A DNA stretch of 64,000 nt from Desulfobacterales bacterium (GCA_030145015.1 JAQYWI010000004.1:1-64000); one strand, 5' to 3'; positions 19,204-28,021 are shown, counted from the first letter of the stretch. The notes: generated from the sequence alone by a model not told the origin. Made by a program: numbers and translations.

Positions 19204-20214
19204 ATGAAAACATCTTCTTACAACCTTGTGATGTCGGCCATGTATAATGGACGCAAGGGGGATCGTCCACCGGTGGGAAATCCCACTTCCATTGTTTGCC
19301 ATGGGCTCATGGATACCGCCGGGGTGTCATTTCCGGAGGCGCATCTCGATGCCAATGCCATGGCTGATTTAGCCCTGGCAGGCCATGAGGTTTTAGGGTT
19401 TGACACCGTTATGCCCGAATACAGCGTGCAGCAGGAAGCTGCGGCCTTGGGATGCGAGGTGGACTGGGGCAATCGGGACCGCATGCCCGACAATAAAAAT
19501 TTTCCTTATGAAAATTTTTCGGATATCAACGTCCCGCAAAATATTTTGGAAAAACCGTCCATGCAGGTCGTTCTCGATGCCTTATCCATATTGCGGCGTC
19601 ATGTGGGCGGAAAAGCTGCGATTGTAGGCAAAGTGATGGGCCCCTGGACGCTTTCCTATCATATGGCCGGAACCCAGAATTTTCTGCTTCAAATCGGCAT
19701 GGGGGAAACCGAAAAAGTGATTAAAATGCTAAAACAGCTGATGCCGGTGACCATCGCTTTTGCACGCGCTCAATTTCAGGCCGGTGCCGATATCGTTGTC
19801 ATGGCGGATCATGTCACCGGAAGTCTGGTGGGTCCTTATCATTACAAAGAACTTCTCCTGCCCATTCATCAGGAAATTACAGCTCAAATTGAAGGTCCGC
19901 TGATCCTGCATGTATGCGGCGACTGCTCAGATCGGTTGGAATATTTTGCCCAATCCGGCGTGGACGCGTATCACATGGAATGGCAGGTGGATGCCAAAAT
20001 GGCGGTGGAAAAAGTCGGAACCCTTATGTCGCTGGTCGGTAACGTCAATAATCCCCAGGTGCTGTACCAGGGAACTCCCGAAGACGTACATAAACAGGTG
20101 CGATATGCGGTCGAGGCGGGTATCAACATCATCGGCCCCGAATGTGCGATCCCATTGTCGACCCCGATTGAAAACCTGAAGGCTATCGTGGAAGCGGCTC
20201 ATGAAGGGTATTAG
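19204..20214 (+). CDS. MtaA/CmuA-type methyltransferase (uroporphyrinogen decarboxylase superfamily)
   Basis: A 336-residue zinc methyltransferase of the MtaA branch, expected to move a methyl group between a corrinoid protein and coenzyme M, tetrahydrofolate or another acceptor. The Zn site His-x-Cys is visible in LHVCGDCSD (about residue 235), with a third Cys in GPECAIPLSTP near 315, as in MtaA. GGAGG precedes the start. The next gene is the cognate corrinoid protein. No MtaB-, MttB- or MtbB-like substrate methyltransferase lies in this window, so either this enzyme acts on the primary substrate or the partner is elsewhere. Its TAG stop is the first part of a dispersed repeat. Confidence 0.85.
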   Translation: MKTSSYNLVMSAMYNGRKGDRPPVGNPTSIVCHGLMDTAGVSFPEAHLDANAMADLALAGHEVLGFDTVMPEYSVQQEAAALGCEVDWGNRDRMPDNKNFPYENFSDINVPQNILEKPSMQVVLDALSILRRHVGGKAAIVGKVMGPWTLSYHMAGTQNFLLQIGMGETEKVIKMLKQLMPVTIAFARAQFQAGADIVVMADHVTGSLVGPYHYKELLLPIHQEITAQIEGPLILHVCGDCSDRLEYFAQSGVDAYHMEWQVDAKMAVEKVGTLMSLVGNVNNPQVLYQGTPEDVHKQVRYAVEAGINIIGPECAIPLSTPIENLKAIVEAAHEGY

Positions 20215-20335
20215 AAACCATCTCAAAATTAGCAGTTCATCTTGAAAGACAGAGAATAAAAGTTCCAAAGGTGCTCTGAAGTTAGAAGTGCCTAAAATGC
20301 CTAAAATGATCTAACGTGCCTAAAGTTAAGGGAAA
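20212..20335. repeat. Dispersed element, family B copy 1, overlapping the stop of the methyltransferase gene
   Basis: The element starts TTAGAAACCATCTCAAAATTAG, continues AGTTCATCTTG, and ends with units GTGCCTAAAATGCCTAAAATGA. A diverged copy lies inverted at 31530-31780 and a short remnant inverted at 27950-27981. The first TAG is the stop codon of the preceding gene. The end sequence resembles the family A terminus at 24039. Confidence 0.65.
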
Positions 20336-20341
20336 AACCAG

Positions 20342-20980
20342 ATGGAAAAATTGTTTGAAGAAATTAAAAACACAGTGATAGCCGGTAAGCATAAGGAAAT
20401 CGAAGCTCTGGTGCAAAAAGCAATTCAGGACAAAGCCAACCTGGATGATCTCATCAACAGGGCATTGATTGCGGCCATGGACGTGGTGGGTGATCGCTTT
20501 GCGAAAAGCGAAATATTCGTCCCGGAAATGCTTGTCGCTGCCATGACGATGAAAAAGGGGCTCGATATTATCAAACCCTTGCTAAAAGATCAGGAACAGC
20601 AACCAAAAGGCAAGATCGTTCTGTGTACGGTCAAGGGAGACCTCCATGACATCGGGAAAAACCTCGTCGCGATGATGCTGGAAGGCGCCGGCTTTGAAGT
20701 CATCGATCTGGGGGTTGATGTCACGGTTGAGAATGTGATCGCTAAGGTTGCCGATATTCAACCGCAGGTTCTGGGTTTATCGGCCCTCTTGACCACCACG
20801 ATGCCGGAAATGGAAAACGTGATCAGCGTTTTACAAACCAGAGGGATGCGTGGAGCCCTGAAAGTGATGGTCGGCGGTGCCCCGCTGAGTGCCGAATTTG
20901 CTGAAAAAATTGGAGCAGACGCCTTCGGCAAAGACGCCGCCGAAGCCGTCACCATCGCCAGAAGTTTCATCAATATATAG
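20342..20980 (+). CDS. Corrinoid-binding protein of a methyltransferase system (MtaC/MttC-like)
   Basis: A 212-residue cobalamin carrier. Residues 1-85 form the helical cap (VPEMLVAAMTMKKGL), and 90-205 the Rossmann-like B12 domain with the lower-ligand motif VKGDLHDIGKNLV (His near residue 101), then the SALLTTTMPEM and VGGAPLSAEFAEKIGADAF signatures. It shuttles a methyl group between methyltransferases while bound to cobalt. It stands 127 bases after the MtaA-like gene, with a repeat between. No reductive activator (RamA/AcsV type) is in the window. Confidence 0.92.
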   Translation: MEKLFEEIKNTVIAGKHKEIEALVQKAIQDKANLDDLINRALIAAMDVVGDRFAKSEIFVPEMLVAAMTMKKGLDIIKPLLKDQEQQPKGKIVLCTVKGDLHDIGKNLVAMMLEGAGFEVIDLGVDVTVENVIAKVADIQPQVLGLSALLTTTMPEMENVISVLQTRGMRGALKVMVGGAPLSAEFAEKIGADAFGKDAAEAVTIARSFINI

Positions 20981-21040
20981 TGTCGGCCGAATAAATTGGA
21001 CAGTCGCGTTAGAGGGCCGTAACCTTCCAGCTAAATGGCG

Positions 21041-21175
21041 ATTGTCAGTAGTTAGTTGTCTGTTGTCTGTTGCTCCAAAAAAGTATTGAATCTGCCAATA
21101 AAATAGGCCTTCTATGGATCTAAATTCGATGAGATTAATTTTGATTTCAACGAACCACTGACAACTGACAACGGC
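21041..21175. repeat. Imperfect inverted repeat in the gap before the iron alcohol dehydrogenase
   Basis: TTGTCAGTAGTTAGTTGTCTG near 21043 and CCACTGACAACTGACAAC near 21155 are imperfectly complementary. Similar wording (GTCAGTTG, GACAACTAAC) occurs in the gap at about 9650-9710. It belongs to the low-complexity dispersed sequence seen across this window; there is no gene here. Confidence 0.4.
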
Positions 21176-21247
21176 TAGATTGTACCTTGATCGACTTTGT
21201 GGTTACCCCGCATCCAAAAATGAACAGATGAACGAAAGGAAAGTAAT

Positions 21248-22525
21248 ATGAAACTAGAGACGGCCTTTTCGATGGATACGTCCAGTATCAAATACGGTCC
21301 CGGGGTTACAAGAGAGGTGGGATGGGATATGGAAGAACAGGGTGCCCGGCGCGTGATGGTGGTCACCGATTCCCATCTATCAGACAAAGAACCCGTCGCC
21401 GTGACGCTTGAAGCTTTGGGTCGACATGGCATCGATGCCGTTTTATACGACCAGGCAAGCGTGGAACCAACGGATATTTCCTTTAAAGAAGCCATTCAGT
21501 TCGCCGCAGACGGCAATTTCGATGGATTCGTAGCGGTCGGTGGCGGTTCCAGTATCGATACCGCCAAGGCGGCTAATCTTTACTCCACCCACCCGGCAGA
21601 CTTTATGACTTACGTAAATCTGCCTATCGGTAAAGGCGAGCCGGTGCCCGGCCCATTAAAGCCGTTGGTGGCTGTACCGACGACTGCCGGCACGGGCAGC
21701 GAAACAACCGGGGTGGCGATCTTTGATTTTTTGGAAATCAAAGCCAAAACCGGAATTGCCCATCGCACCTTGCGGCCCGTAAAAGGCATCGTAGATCCAA
21801 ATAACACCCGGTCCCTGCCCAAAATGATTGCCGCCTGCACCGGACTGGACCAGTTAACCCATGCTCTGGAAGCTTTAACTGTGCTGCCCTACAACCAGCG
21901 GCCGGCGGCCGAGCATCCCAAATTGCGCCCGGCTTATCAGGGAGCCAATCCCATCTCCCACATCTGGGCATCCCGGGCCATTGAAATGATCTCCCGGCAC
22001 CTTGTCCGCGTCATTGAGGATCCTTCCAATGATGAAGCCCGCGGAGAGGTGCTTCTGGCCGCAACCTATGCCGGTATCGGCTTTGGAAACGGCGGGTGTC
22101 ATCTGCCCCACGCCATGTCGTATCCCGTATCGGGAATGGTTCGCGATTACGTGCCCGCAGGCTACCCGCCGGGGCAGCCGCTTATCCCGCATGGAATGGC
22201 AGTTGTTTTGAATGCACCGGCCGTGTTTCGATTTACGGCTCCGGCCAATCCTGAAATGCATCTATATGCCGCCGAATTGATGGGTAGGGATATTTCCGAT
22301 GCGTCGCCCGAAGATGCAGGCGAGGTGCTGGCGAGCACCATCGTCGAAATGATGCGCAAGGTCGATATGCCCAACGGGCTCAGTGCAGTGGGTTATGGCC
22401 CGGATGATGTGGATAAACTAGTGGAGGGGACACTGCCCCAGCATCGGTTAACCAAATTAGCACCCCGGCCGGCAAGCGCCGAGGATTTGAAACAGTTGTT
22501 TTTGGATTCGCTCACACTATGGTAG
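21248..22525 (+). CDS. Iron-containing alcohol dehydrogenase, hydroxyacid-oxoacid transhydrogenase (ADHFE1) type
   Basis: A 425-residue group III alcohol dehydrogenase. It has the GGGSSIDTAK nucleotide motif, the VPTTAGTGSETT stretch and metal-site His residues in GGCHLPHAMSYP and LIPHGMAVV. The C-terminal wording (GLSAVGYGPDDV, LVEGTLPQHRLTKLAPRPAS) closely follows what I remember of mitochondrial ADHFE1, which oxidises 4-hydroxybutyrate while reducing 2-oxoglutarate with bound cofactor. A hydroxyacid-oxoacid transhydrogenase role is therefore likelier than an ethanol dehydrogenase, and suits a neighbourhood of hydroxyacid enzymes. AAGGAAAG precedes the ATG; a strong terminator follows. Confidence 0.85.
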   Translation: MKLETAFSMDTSSIKYGPGVTREVGWDMEEQGARRVMVVTDSHLSDKEPVAVTLEALGRHGIDAVLYDQASVEPTDISFKEAIQFAADGNFDGFVAVGGGSSIDTAKAANLYSTHPADFMTYVNLPIGKGEPVPGPLKPLVAVPTTAGTGSETTGVAIFDFLEIKAKTGIAHRTLRPVKGIVDPNNTRSLPKMIAACTGLDQLTHALEALTVLPYNQRPAAEHPKLRPAYQGANPISHIWASRAIEMISRHLVRVIEDPSNDEARGEVLLAATYAGIGFGNGGCHLPHAMSYPVSGMVRDYVPAGYPPGQPLIPHGMAVVLNAPAVFRFTAPANPEMHLYAAELMGRDISDASPEDAGEVLASTIVEMMRKVDMPNGLSAVGYGPDDVDKLVEGTLPQHRLTKLAPRPASAEDLKQLFLDSLTLW

Positions 22526-22550
22526 AAAAACGGGTTATAAACCCGTTTTT
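22526..22550 (+). terminator. Rho-independent terminator after the alcohol dehydrogenase gene
   Basis: AAAAACGGGTT, ATA loop, AACCCGTTTTT: an 11-bp perfect stem with a T tract that begins right after the stop codon. The A tract on the other side may also stop transcription from the convergent response regulator gene. Confidence 0.9.
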
Positions 22551-22585
22551 GTTATCAGTACTGTGGACAGCCCGTTAACCGGATT

Positions 22586-23089
22586 TTAGATCCCGGGCGT
22601 CCGCTTTAGCTTCTCTTCCCAGAACTCCTGTTCCTGCTCTCTCCATTTAGGACCGTGAAATCTTTTGTCATAGAAACCCCCAAGCCTTTCGAACCACTTG
22701 GCCCAGGGGCTCTTGTTCTCATCGATGGCCCGGAGCACATCTGCGACGAAAAGATCAATTTCATGCATTTTCTCTTTGGGGGCATAGTAGGAAGCACCCT
22801 CCTCAGCGGATCTCTTAAGATTCTCTTCGGACAAGCCGTGGGCGGTAAGCATCAGGGCCGGTATTTTCTGTTTTTTGGCAATCTCAAGAAGCTCAAATCC
22901 TTTGACGCCCATGATATCCAGGATGGCGACATCGTATGACTCTGCTTCAAGTAAGCGCTGGCCCTCTTCAAAAGAGGATGCGGTGTCTATCCTGCACATA
23001 TCCAGAAGCTCAATTAACTGCTCAAGAATATCGGGCTCATCATCTACGATAAGAATTTTTTTCCCTTTTAATAATTTTATCGGATCCAT
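22586..23089 (-). CDS. Response regulator receiver protein with short C-terminal tail
   Basis: A 167-residue protein; the start is the ATG preceded by GAGGAGGCAAGGAC, not an upstream in-frame codon at 23110. The receiver domain (about 10-125) shows the acidic pair in ILIVDDEPDI, the phospho-acceptor Asp in VAILDIMG, the Thr of MLTAHG and the Lys of APKEKM. The tail of about 45 residues is charged and aromatic (KWFERLGGFYDKRFHG) and matches no output domain I know. No sensor kinase is nearby, so it is an orphan signalling protein probably acting by protein contact. Confidence 0.85.
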   Translation of the reverse strand: MDPIKLLKGKKILIVDDEPDILEQLIELLDMCRIDTASSFEEGQRLLEAESYDVAILDIMGVKGFELLEIAKKQKIPALMLTAHGLSEENLKRSAEEGASYYAPKEKMHEIDLFVADVLRAIDENKSPWAKWFERLGGFYDKRFHGPKWREQEQEFWEEKLKRTPGI

Positions 23090-23141
23090 GTCCTTGCCTC
23101 CTCTTAACACCTATAATAGGTCCATGTTGTTAAAAATCAAC

Positions 23142-23444
23142 TCATGTTTGCATATTTTTGTCTATCAGGTAATAATGCTCATCCGTCGTGGAGCCGACAA
23201 TATTGCCGGATATCAAATGTTTCAGCGCTGTCGGCCGGTGATCTTTGTACCCTATTCTAAACATGGCATTGCGGGCATAGGAAAGGTCTACCGCTGATGC
23301 CGGGTCAAAGGCGCCCAGCTTCTTAAGATCTTCAATAATAAAGATGTAGGCCCGCTTTATCTTCCAGGCATGAAATCTTCTGGAAAGGACGAAGACAAGA
23401 ATCAGAACGCCGATGCCGATTATAAGTTCAATATTTTCTGACAT
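23142..23444 (-). CDS. Hypothetical membrane-anchored protein
   Basis: A 100-residue protein not recognised. An N-terminal transmembrane helix (about residues 6-22, IELIIGIGVLILVFVL) is followed by a basic stretch and a soluble part (AYIFIIEDLKKLGAFDPASAV ... ALKHLISGNIVGSTTDEHYYL) whose helix pattern would suit a small winged-helix-like or helical domain. It lies 52 bases upstream of the response regulator on the same strand and may be co-transcribed with it. Confidence 0.65.
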   Translation of the reverse strand: MSENIELIIGIGVLILVFVLSRRFHAWKIKRAYIFIIEDLKKLGAFDPASAVDLSYARNAMFRIGYKDHRPTALKHLISGNIVGSTTDEHYYLIDKNMQT

Positions 23445-23546
23445 TTTACCTTGAAGACGGATTAATTTATAGTTATATTAAAATTGATTTCTTATCCTAA
23501 TAAAACACAAAAATAAAGTCAAAGATGCAAGCTCTGGAGGAGAAAA

Positions 23547-24041
23547 ATGATACCTGAAATAAATAAAGTCCTTTACACCACGGATCTTTCCAAAAACGCT
23601 CGTCATGCGTTTAGTTATGCGGCCAGCATAGCCAACCGCTACGATGCCGGCGTCACCATTCTTCACGTTTTAGAAGACATATCTCCCACCGCTAGCAGTC
23701 TGGTGATTAACATCATTGGAGAAAAAGAATGGGGCCAGCTTCGCACCCGCAACGAAAAAGAGGTCATGGACAAACTTCGATCCCGGCTTACAAATTTTTG
23801 TGATGAGGTGCAGGCCGAACTGCCAGCCTGTCCGTTTATTACCGATAACATTATTGTAAAAATCGGCAACCCCGTGGATGAAATTTTGCTGGAGGTCGAA
23901 AATAAAGGCTATGACATGGTTGTAATGGGTGCCCACGGTCACAGTGCACTGTCAAATGCGCTGATGGGCAGCACCTCGAGACGGGTGATCCGGCGTTGTA
24001 AAACGCCGGTGTTGGTAGTGCGTTTACCCCAAGAAGATTAG
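23547..24041 (+). CDS. Universal stress protein (UspA family)
   Basis: A single-domain Usp of 164 residues. It begins INKVLYTTDLSKNARHAF and has the ATP-binding motif VVMGAHGHSALSNALMGSTSRRVIRRCKTPVLVV, given here in part, with the G-2x-G-9x-G(S/T) pattern that marks ATP-binding members. It likely binds ATP and acts in stress or energy-limitation responses. GGAGGAG lies upstream. The TAG stop is part of a dispersed repeat element immediately downstream. Confidence 0.9.
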   Translation: MIPEINKVLYTTDLSKNARHAFSYAASIANRYDAGVTILHVLEDISPTASSLVINIIGEKEWGQLRTRNEKEVMDKLRSRLTNFCDEVQAELPACPFITDNIIVKIGNPVDEILLEVENKGYDMVVMGAHGHSALSNALMGSTSRRVIRRCKTPVLVVRLPQED

Positions 24042-24235
24042 AACCCATCTCAAAAATGCGTCTAAGTGTCCATGGCGGCGTTGCAAACCGATTCAAAATG
24101 CTCACCTACTTACGTGTATGCTCCGCTTTCGAATCGGTTTGCGCCTTGATGCATACATTAATCTGATTAGATTAGACATGTAATCCCGCTTCAGCGGGGC
24201 CCTGAACCCTAATCCACCTTTTTGAGATGGGTTCT
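24039..24235. repeat. Inverted-repeat element, family A copy 2, overlapping the stop of the stress protein gene
   Basis: A 17-bp perfect inverted repeat, AGAACCCATCTCAAAAA at 24040-24056 and its complement at 24219-24235, encloses GGCGGCGTTGCAAACC, a centre ATGCTCACCTACTTACGTG, and GGTTTGCGCCTTG, the same plan as the element at 125-272. The TAG at its left end is the stop codon of the universal stress protein gene. A second hairpin (CCCGCTTCAGCGGGG) lies inside. Confidence 0.7.
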
Positions 24236-24266
24236 TGAACAGGTTAAAAATAAAGAGGCAAATGTT

Positions 24267-25925
24267 ATGCTCAAGCCACTCGATTCTTACGAAGCCGTAT
24301 ATAACGCATTTAAATGGAAGATCCCCAAGCATTACAATATGGGAGTCGATGTCTGCGACAAACACGCCCACCAGCGATATCGCCTGGCCCTGATCTATGA
24401 AAATGAAGAAGGCCGGATCGAAAAATATACCTTTTGGCAGCTGAAAAGGTTAACCAACCAATTCGCCAATACCTTACAGGCTTTTGGATTCGGTGCCGGA
24501 GATCGATTGGGAATCTTATTGCCGCAATGCCCGGAAACGGGTATTTCCCACATCGCCGCTTATAAGATCGGGGGGATTGCCATTCCGCTGTTTACTCTTT
24601 TTGGTCCGGAAGCTCTCGAGTACCGCCTCGCCAACAGCCAGGCCAAAGGCATCGTAACCGACGATGCCAATCTGCACAAGGTCCTGCAGATCCGCAAAAA
24701 TCTTCCTCATCTGGAAAGGGTCTTCGTGGTCAGGGGCAGAAAGGAAGAACAGGTGATCGACTTCTGGGAGTCCATCCGGAAAGGCTCCCATGATTTTAAA
24801 GCGGCCAAAACCAGAGCCGATGATCCGGCGCTCCTGGCCTATACTTCCGGCACAACCGGTCCACCTAAAGGTGCACTGCATGCCCATCGAATGCTTTTAG
24901 GACATATTCCCGGCGTGGAATTCCCTCACAATTTTTTCCCGAAAGAAGATGATCTTTTCTGGACCCCGGCGGATTGGGCCTGGCTGGGTGGCCTCACCGA
25001 TGTGTTGCTACCCAGCTGGTATCACGGAATTCCGGTGGTCGCTTACCGGGCCAAAAAATTCGACCCGGAATATGCCTTCCACATCATGGCCAAACACGGA
25101 ATTCGCAATTCCTTTATTCCCCCAACCGCCCTCAAACTCATGCGCCAGGTAAAAGATCCCGGTAGCCGACACGCATTTCAGCTTAGAACAGTCGCCAGCG
25201 GCGGCGAAACCCTGGGTAAAGAACTCCTCGATTGGGGTCAATCCGCGCTGGGGGTGACCATTAACGAATTTTACGGACAGACCGAATTCAACCTGGTGGT
25301 GGGAAACTGCGCTGCGATCATGGAAATCAGACCCGGTTCCATGGGAAAAGCCATACCCGGTCACGTGGTTGAGATTGTCGATGACAACGGCAATGTGCTG
25401 CCCCCCGGCACCACGGGTAACGTGGGTCTCAGGCATCCCGATCCGGTCATGTTTCTGGAATACTGGAAAAACCCTGAAGCGACCAGGGATAGTTGTGCCG
25501 GAGACTGGTATTTGACGGGCGATATGGCCCAAAAAGACGAAGATGGATATTTCTGGTTTGTCGGTCGCGAAGATGATCTGATTACAAGTTCAGGTTACCG
25601 GATCGGGCCCGGTGAAATCGAAGATTGCCTCATCAAGCATGCGGCCGTCGCCATGGTCGCAGTGGTCGGAAGTCCGGATGAAGTGCGCACCGAGATCGTG
25701 AAAGCCTTTATCCTTCTCACGCCGGGATTCAATGCCGACAAGGCCTTAGAAGACGATATCAAAAATTTCGTTCGAGACAGACTGGCTGCCCACGAATATC
25801 CGCGAGAAATAGAGTTTGTCGAAAAACTACCGATGACAGCCACCGGCAAGATTATACGCAGAGAGTTGAGGGAGTCGGAGAAAAAAAGAAAATCGAAATC
25901 GCCAACCGCCGGAATGCCGAGATAA
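24267..25925 (+). CDS. AMP-forming acyl-CoA synthetase, medium-chain (ACSM/acetyl-CoA synthetase-like) type
   Basis: A 552-residue adenylate-forming ligase that makes an acyl-CoA from a free acid with ATP. The ATG at 24267 has AGAGGC upstream and is preferred to 24222, which lies in the repeat. Motifs: P-loop AYTSGTTGPPKGALHAH, WTPADWAWLGGL, NEFYGQTEFNLVVGNC, the hinge YFWFVGREDDLITSSGYRIGP and catalytic Lys in MTATGKIIRREL. The closest characterised group is the medium-chain/benzoate-like ACSM enzymes. It belongs with the TRAP importer and dehydratase genes downstream as a likely activation step, though the substrate is not determined. Confidence 0.9.
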   Translation: MLKPLDSYEAVYNAFKWKIPKHYNMGVDVCDKHAHQRYRLALIYENEEGRIEKYTFWQLKRLTNQFANTLQAFGFGAGDRLGILLPQCPETGISHIAAYKIGGIAIPLFTLFGPEALEYRLANSQAKGIVTDDANLHKVLQIRKNLPHLERVFVVRGRKEEQVIDFWESIRKGSHDFKAAKTRADDPALLAYTSGTTGPPKGALHAHRMLLGHIPGVEFPHNFFPKEDDLFWTPADWAWLGGLTDVLLPSWYHGIPVVAYRAKKFDPEYAFHIMAKHGIRNSFIPPTALKLMRQVKDPGSRHAFQLRTVASGGETLGKELLDWGQSALGVTINEFYGQTEFNLVVGNCAAIMEIRPGSMGKAIPGHVVEIVDDNGNVLPPGTTGNVGLRHPDPVMFLEYWKNPEATRDSCAGDWYLTGDMAQKDEDGYFWFVGREDDLITSSGYRIGPGEIEDCLIKHAAVAMVAVVGSPDEVRTEIVKAFILLTPGFNADKALEDDIKNFVRDRLAAHEYPREIEFVEKLPMTATGKIIRRELRESEKKRKSKSPTAGMPR

Positions 25926-26005
25926 CCATCCTGCATATATTGAAAGATCTACCCATCGGATCCAAAGCGCTGTTCACAAGCGTTATCACGAGATCACGAT
26001 GGTTA

Positions 26006-26962
26006 TCATGATCGGGTAGCGCCTGTCCTGCCAACGCCCAACTTGAACCTATCCCAGCCGGCTTCAATCAGAACCGAAACGCAGATAACTAAAATGGCAA
26101 GTATTTGCCAGGCAGTCAGTTCCTGGTTGAGAAAGACAACAGCCAGAAAGGCGGCAATGACGGGTTTCAGAAAAAAAAGGTAACTTCCGCGCGTGATATC
26201 GGGTACCGCAGCCAATCCACCAATCCAGAGATATTGGGTGATGGTTGTATTCCATAAAGCAATTGTGAGCAGAGAGGCAACCTGGGATGCCGAGCGGTCA
26301 AAAAGCGCAAATGGATTCACCCAGATTTTCCAGAACAGGCCGACGACAAACCACAATCCGATTGCCCCGATACTCAAGGTAATGGCTGTAATACGTAACG
26401 CACCGTATTTGGCAATGATCGGGCGAACCATAACGGTGTAAAAGGCGACAACGGCTGCACAGCCCATGGCCATCAGCACCCCGATCAGGTTCTGCCCGGC
26501 ACCGGCCAACATGGCCAGATAACCGTCAGTGACCAACAACGCCACACCAAGCATAGCGCTGAGGCCGCTTATAACTTTAGCTCCGGAAAGGGGTTGTTTG
26601 TTGATCCACAGGTTTGCCAACCCGACAAAAATCGGAATTGTGGTCACCAAGGTAGCCACCTGAGGTACGGTCGCAAAATCAAGTGACCAGTGAAACAAAA
26701 GATACCCGGTCGAGATGCCCAAGATTGACAGCCCTACGAGCCGGAATCCGTGCGTTTTAAATGGGGCCAATAAATCTCGGCTGGACGGAAAGATAAGCGA
26801 AAGTAATAGGAGCCCGACACCACCCAGCAAAAATCGCCAAACCGACAGCTCGGGTCCCGCAATCCCGGAAAGGACGGAAACGAACTCACTGGATGCATGT
26901 CCGATGACACCTAAAAAAACGGCAAGATAGGCTAGAATTGCGTATTTATGCCAGAGTCCCAT
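26006..26962 (-). CDS. EamA/DMT-superfamily membrane transporter
   Basis: A membrane protein of 318 residues with ten predicted transmembrane helices arranged as two EamA repeats (first half about 5-140, second about 160-300, ending PVIAAFLAVVFLNQELTAWQ). Such proteins export or import small metabolites, often amino acids or nucleotide-like solutes. The ATG overlaps the TGA of the upstream hydrolase gene by one base (TGATG), with AAGGAG inside that gene, so the two are translationally coupled. Substrate unknown. Confidence 0.88.
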   Translation of the reverse strand: MGLWHKYAILAYLAVFLGVIGHASSEFVSVLSGIAGPELSVWRFLLGGVGLLLLSLIFPSSRDLLAPFKTHGFRLVGLSILGISTGYLLFHWSLDFATVPQVATLVTTIPIFVGLANLWINKQPLSGAKVISGLSAMLGVALLVTDGYLAMLAGAGQNLIGVLMAMGCAAVVAFYTVMVRPIIAKYGALRITAITLSIGAIGLWFVVGLFWKIWVNPFALFDRSASQVASLLTIALWNTTITQYLWIGGLAAVPDITRGSYLFFLKPVIAAFLAVVFLNQELTAWQILAILVICVSVLIEAGWDRFKLGVGRTGATRS

Positions 26963-27777
26963 CACAACTCCTTTGCGAAAGTGAGCAGCGCATCGGCCAG
27001 CGCTTCTGGCCGCTCTGCCGGAATAAGGTGCCCGGCGTCGCGCATATCGATTCGTTGGGCCCGGGGCAGGCGCGAGAAAAGACGTTCAACATCATCCCGA
27101 TCCAGAAAAACGTGATCCTGAAGACCGGTAATGACCCGTGTCGGCAGATCCAGTTTCTCATAGGGCAAATCCCAGTCGGCCGTGCGCCCGGCTTCTGCCA
27201 GGAGTTTGTATGCCCCGCTTTCGGGATCAATGGGTTTGTAAGCGGGATCGGGTTTTAAGAAATTGATTCGACTGTCAGCCAGCCATTTTTCGTTTACTAA
27301 AAGCGGCAGGAATAGGTCTTTGAAAAGCTCCAATCCGCCCACTTCAACTGCACGAACCAGGGCATCGCCGATCCATTGCAGCCGAGGACCATCTCTGCGC
27401 AACGTATTGATCAGCACCAGTCCAATCGCATTCGCAGCTTTCAACCAGGCCCGGGCAGCAAAAAGGCCGCCGATCGATAGGCCAACGAGGATGGATCGAA
27501 GCGGCCTGACTTCGTTTAGAAGTCGAACAGCGTCTTCCACAATCAGGTCACTGTTCAATTCAAGATCGGGCGAAAAGGGACTGTCGGTCTGCCCCCGCAT
27601 GTTGTAAACAAGCGTACCGTGACCGGCGGCTCTGAGCCGGGGTCCAATGACAGTCTCCCAGGTACTCGTATCACCTGTCAGGGCATTGAAAAAGACAAAT
27701 GTGTGCCCGTCGTCTGCCTGCGGCGCGGCGTATTCGTAATAAAGTGCATCTTGCTTGCCAAGATATAAATTCCCCAT
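26962..27777 (-). CDS. Alpha/beta hydrolase
   Basis: A 271-residue alpha/beta hydrolase. The start is the ATG at 27777 with AGGAGG upstream; a longer reading to 27891 is not supported. It has an oxyanion-type FFNALTGDTSTW region, the nucleophile elbow VGLSIGG (Ser near residue 110), an acid in VITGLQDHVF and the catalytic His in DAGHLIPAERPEALADAL. The cap region is short. It may be an esterase, lactonase or C-C hydrolase. Coupled to the DMT transporter, perhaps to process the solute it carries. Confidence 0.88.
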   Translation of the reverse strand: MGNLYLGKQDALYYEYAAPQADDGHTFVFFNALTGDTSTWETVIGPRLRAAGHGTLVYNMRGQTDSPFSPDLELNSDLIVEDAVRLLNEVRPLRSILVGLSIGGLFAARAWLKAANAIGLVLINTLRRDGPRLQWIGDALVRAVEVGGLELFKDLFLPLLVNEKWLADSRINFLKPDPAYKPIDPESGAYKLLAEAGRTADWDLPYEKLDLPTRVITGLQDHVFLDRDDVERLFSRLPRAQRIDMRDAGHLIPAERPEALADALLTFAKEL

Positions 27778-27949
27778 TCTAACCTCCTGAAAGATCGCTG
27801 CCGGTATGATGGTCGTCGACTGGCTCAAAAGCCTGATTTGCTCCGCGAACATCCTCGCTAATTCATACAAAAAATAAGTCGATAGAGTCAATCAAATTTG
27901 AAGCAAAAAACCCCGATTAAAAAGGACGATCAGGATTTACGATTCCTTG

Positions 27950-27981
27950 ATGAACTGCTAATTTTAAAATAGCTTCTAATA
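27950..27981 (-). repeat. Remnant of the family B dispersed element
   Basis: Read on the minus strand the stretch is TTAGAAGCTATTTTAAAATT followed by AGCAGTTCATCA, a diverged copy of the first 30 bases of the element at 20212. No other end was found close by. Confidence 0.5.
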
Positions 27982-27987
27982 TTTTGC

Positions 27988-28016
27988 TTGACAAGCCGGG
28001 TGTTCTTAGTTTAGAT
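27988..28016 (+). promoter_or_regulatory. Candidate promoter in the long leader before the TRAP genes
   Basis: A perfect TTGACA at 27988-27993 is followed after 17 bases by TTAGAT (28011-28016), a poor -10. It would start a transcript near 28022 that meets a strong terminator at 28147-28190, well before the binding-protein gene. Confidence 0.35.
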
Positions 28017-28021
28017 GCCAG

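Noticed and set aside
20214..20341. A transposase remnant between the methyltransferase and corrinoid genes
   Set aside because: No frame gives transposase-like protein; the stretch is a short non-coding repeat.
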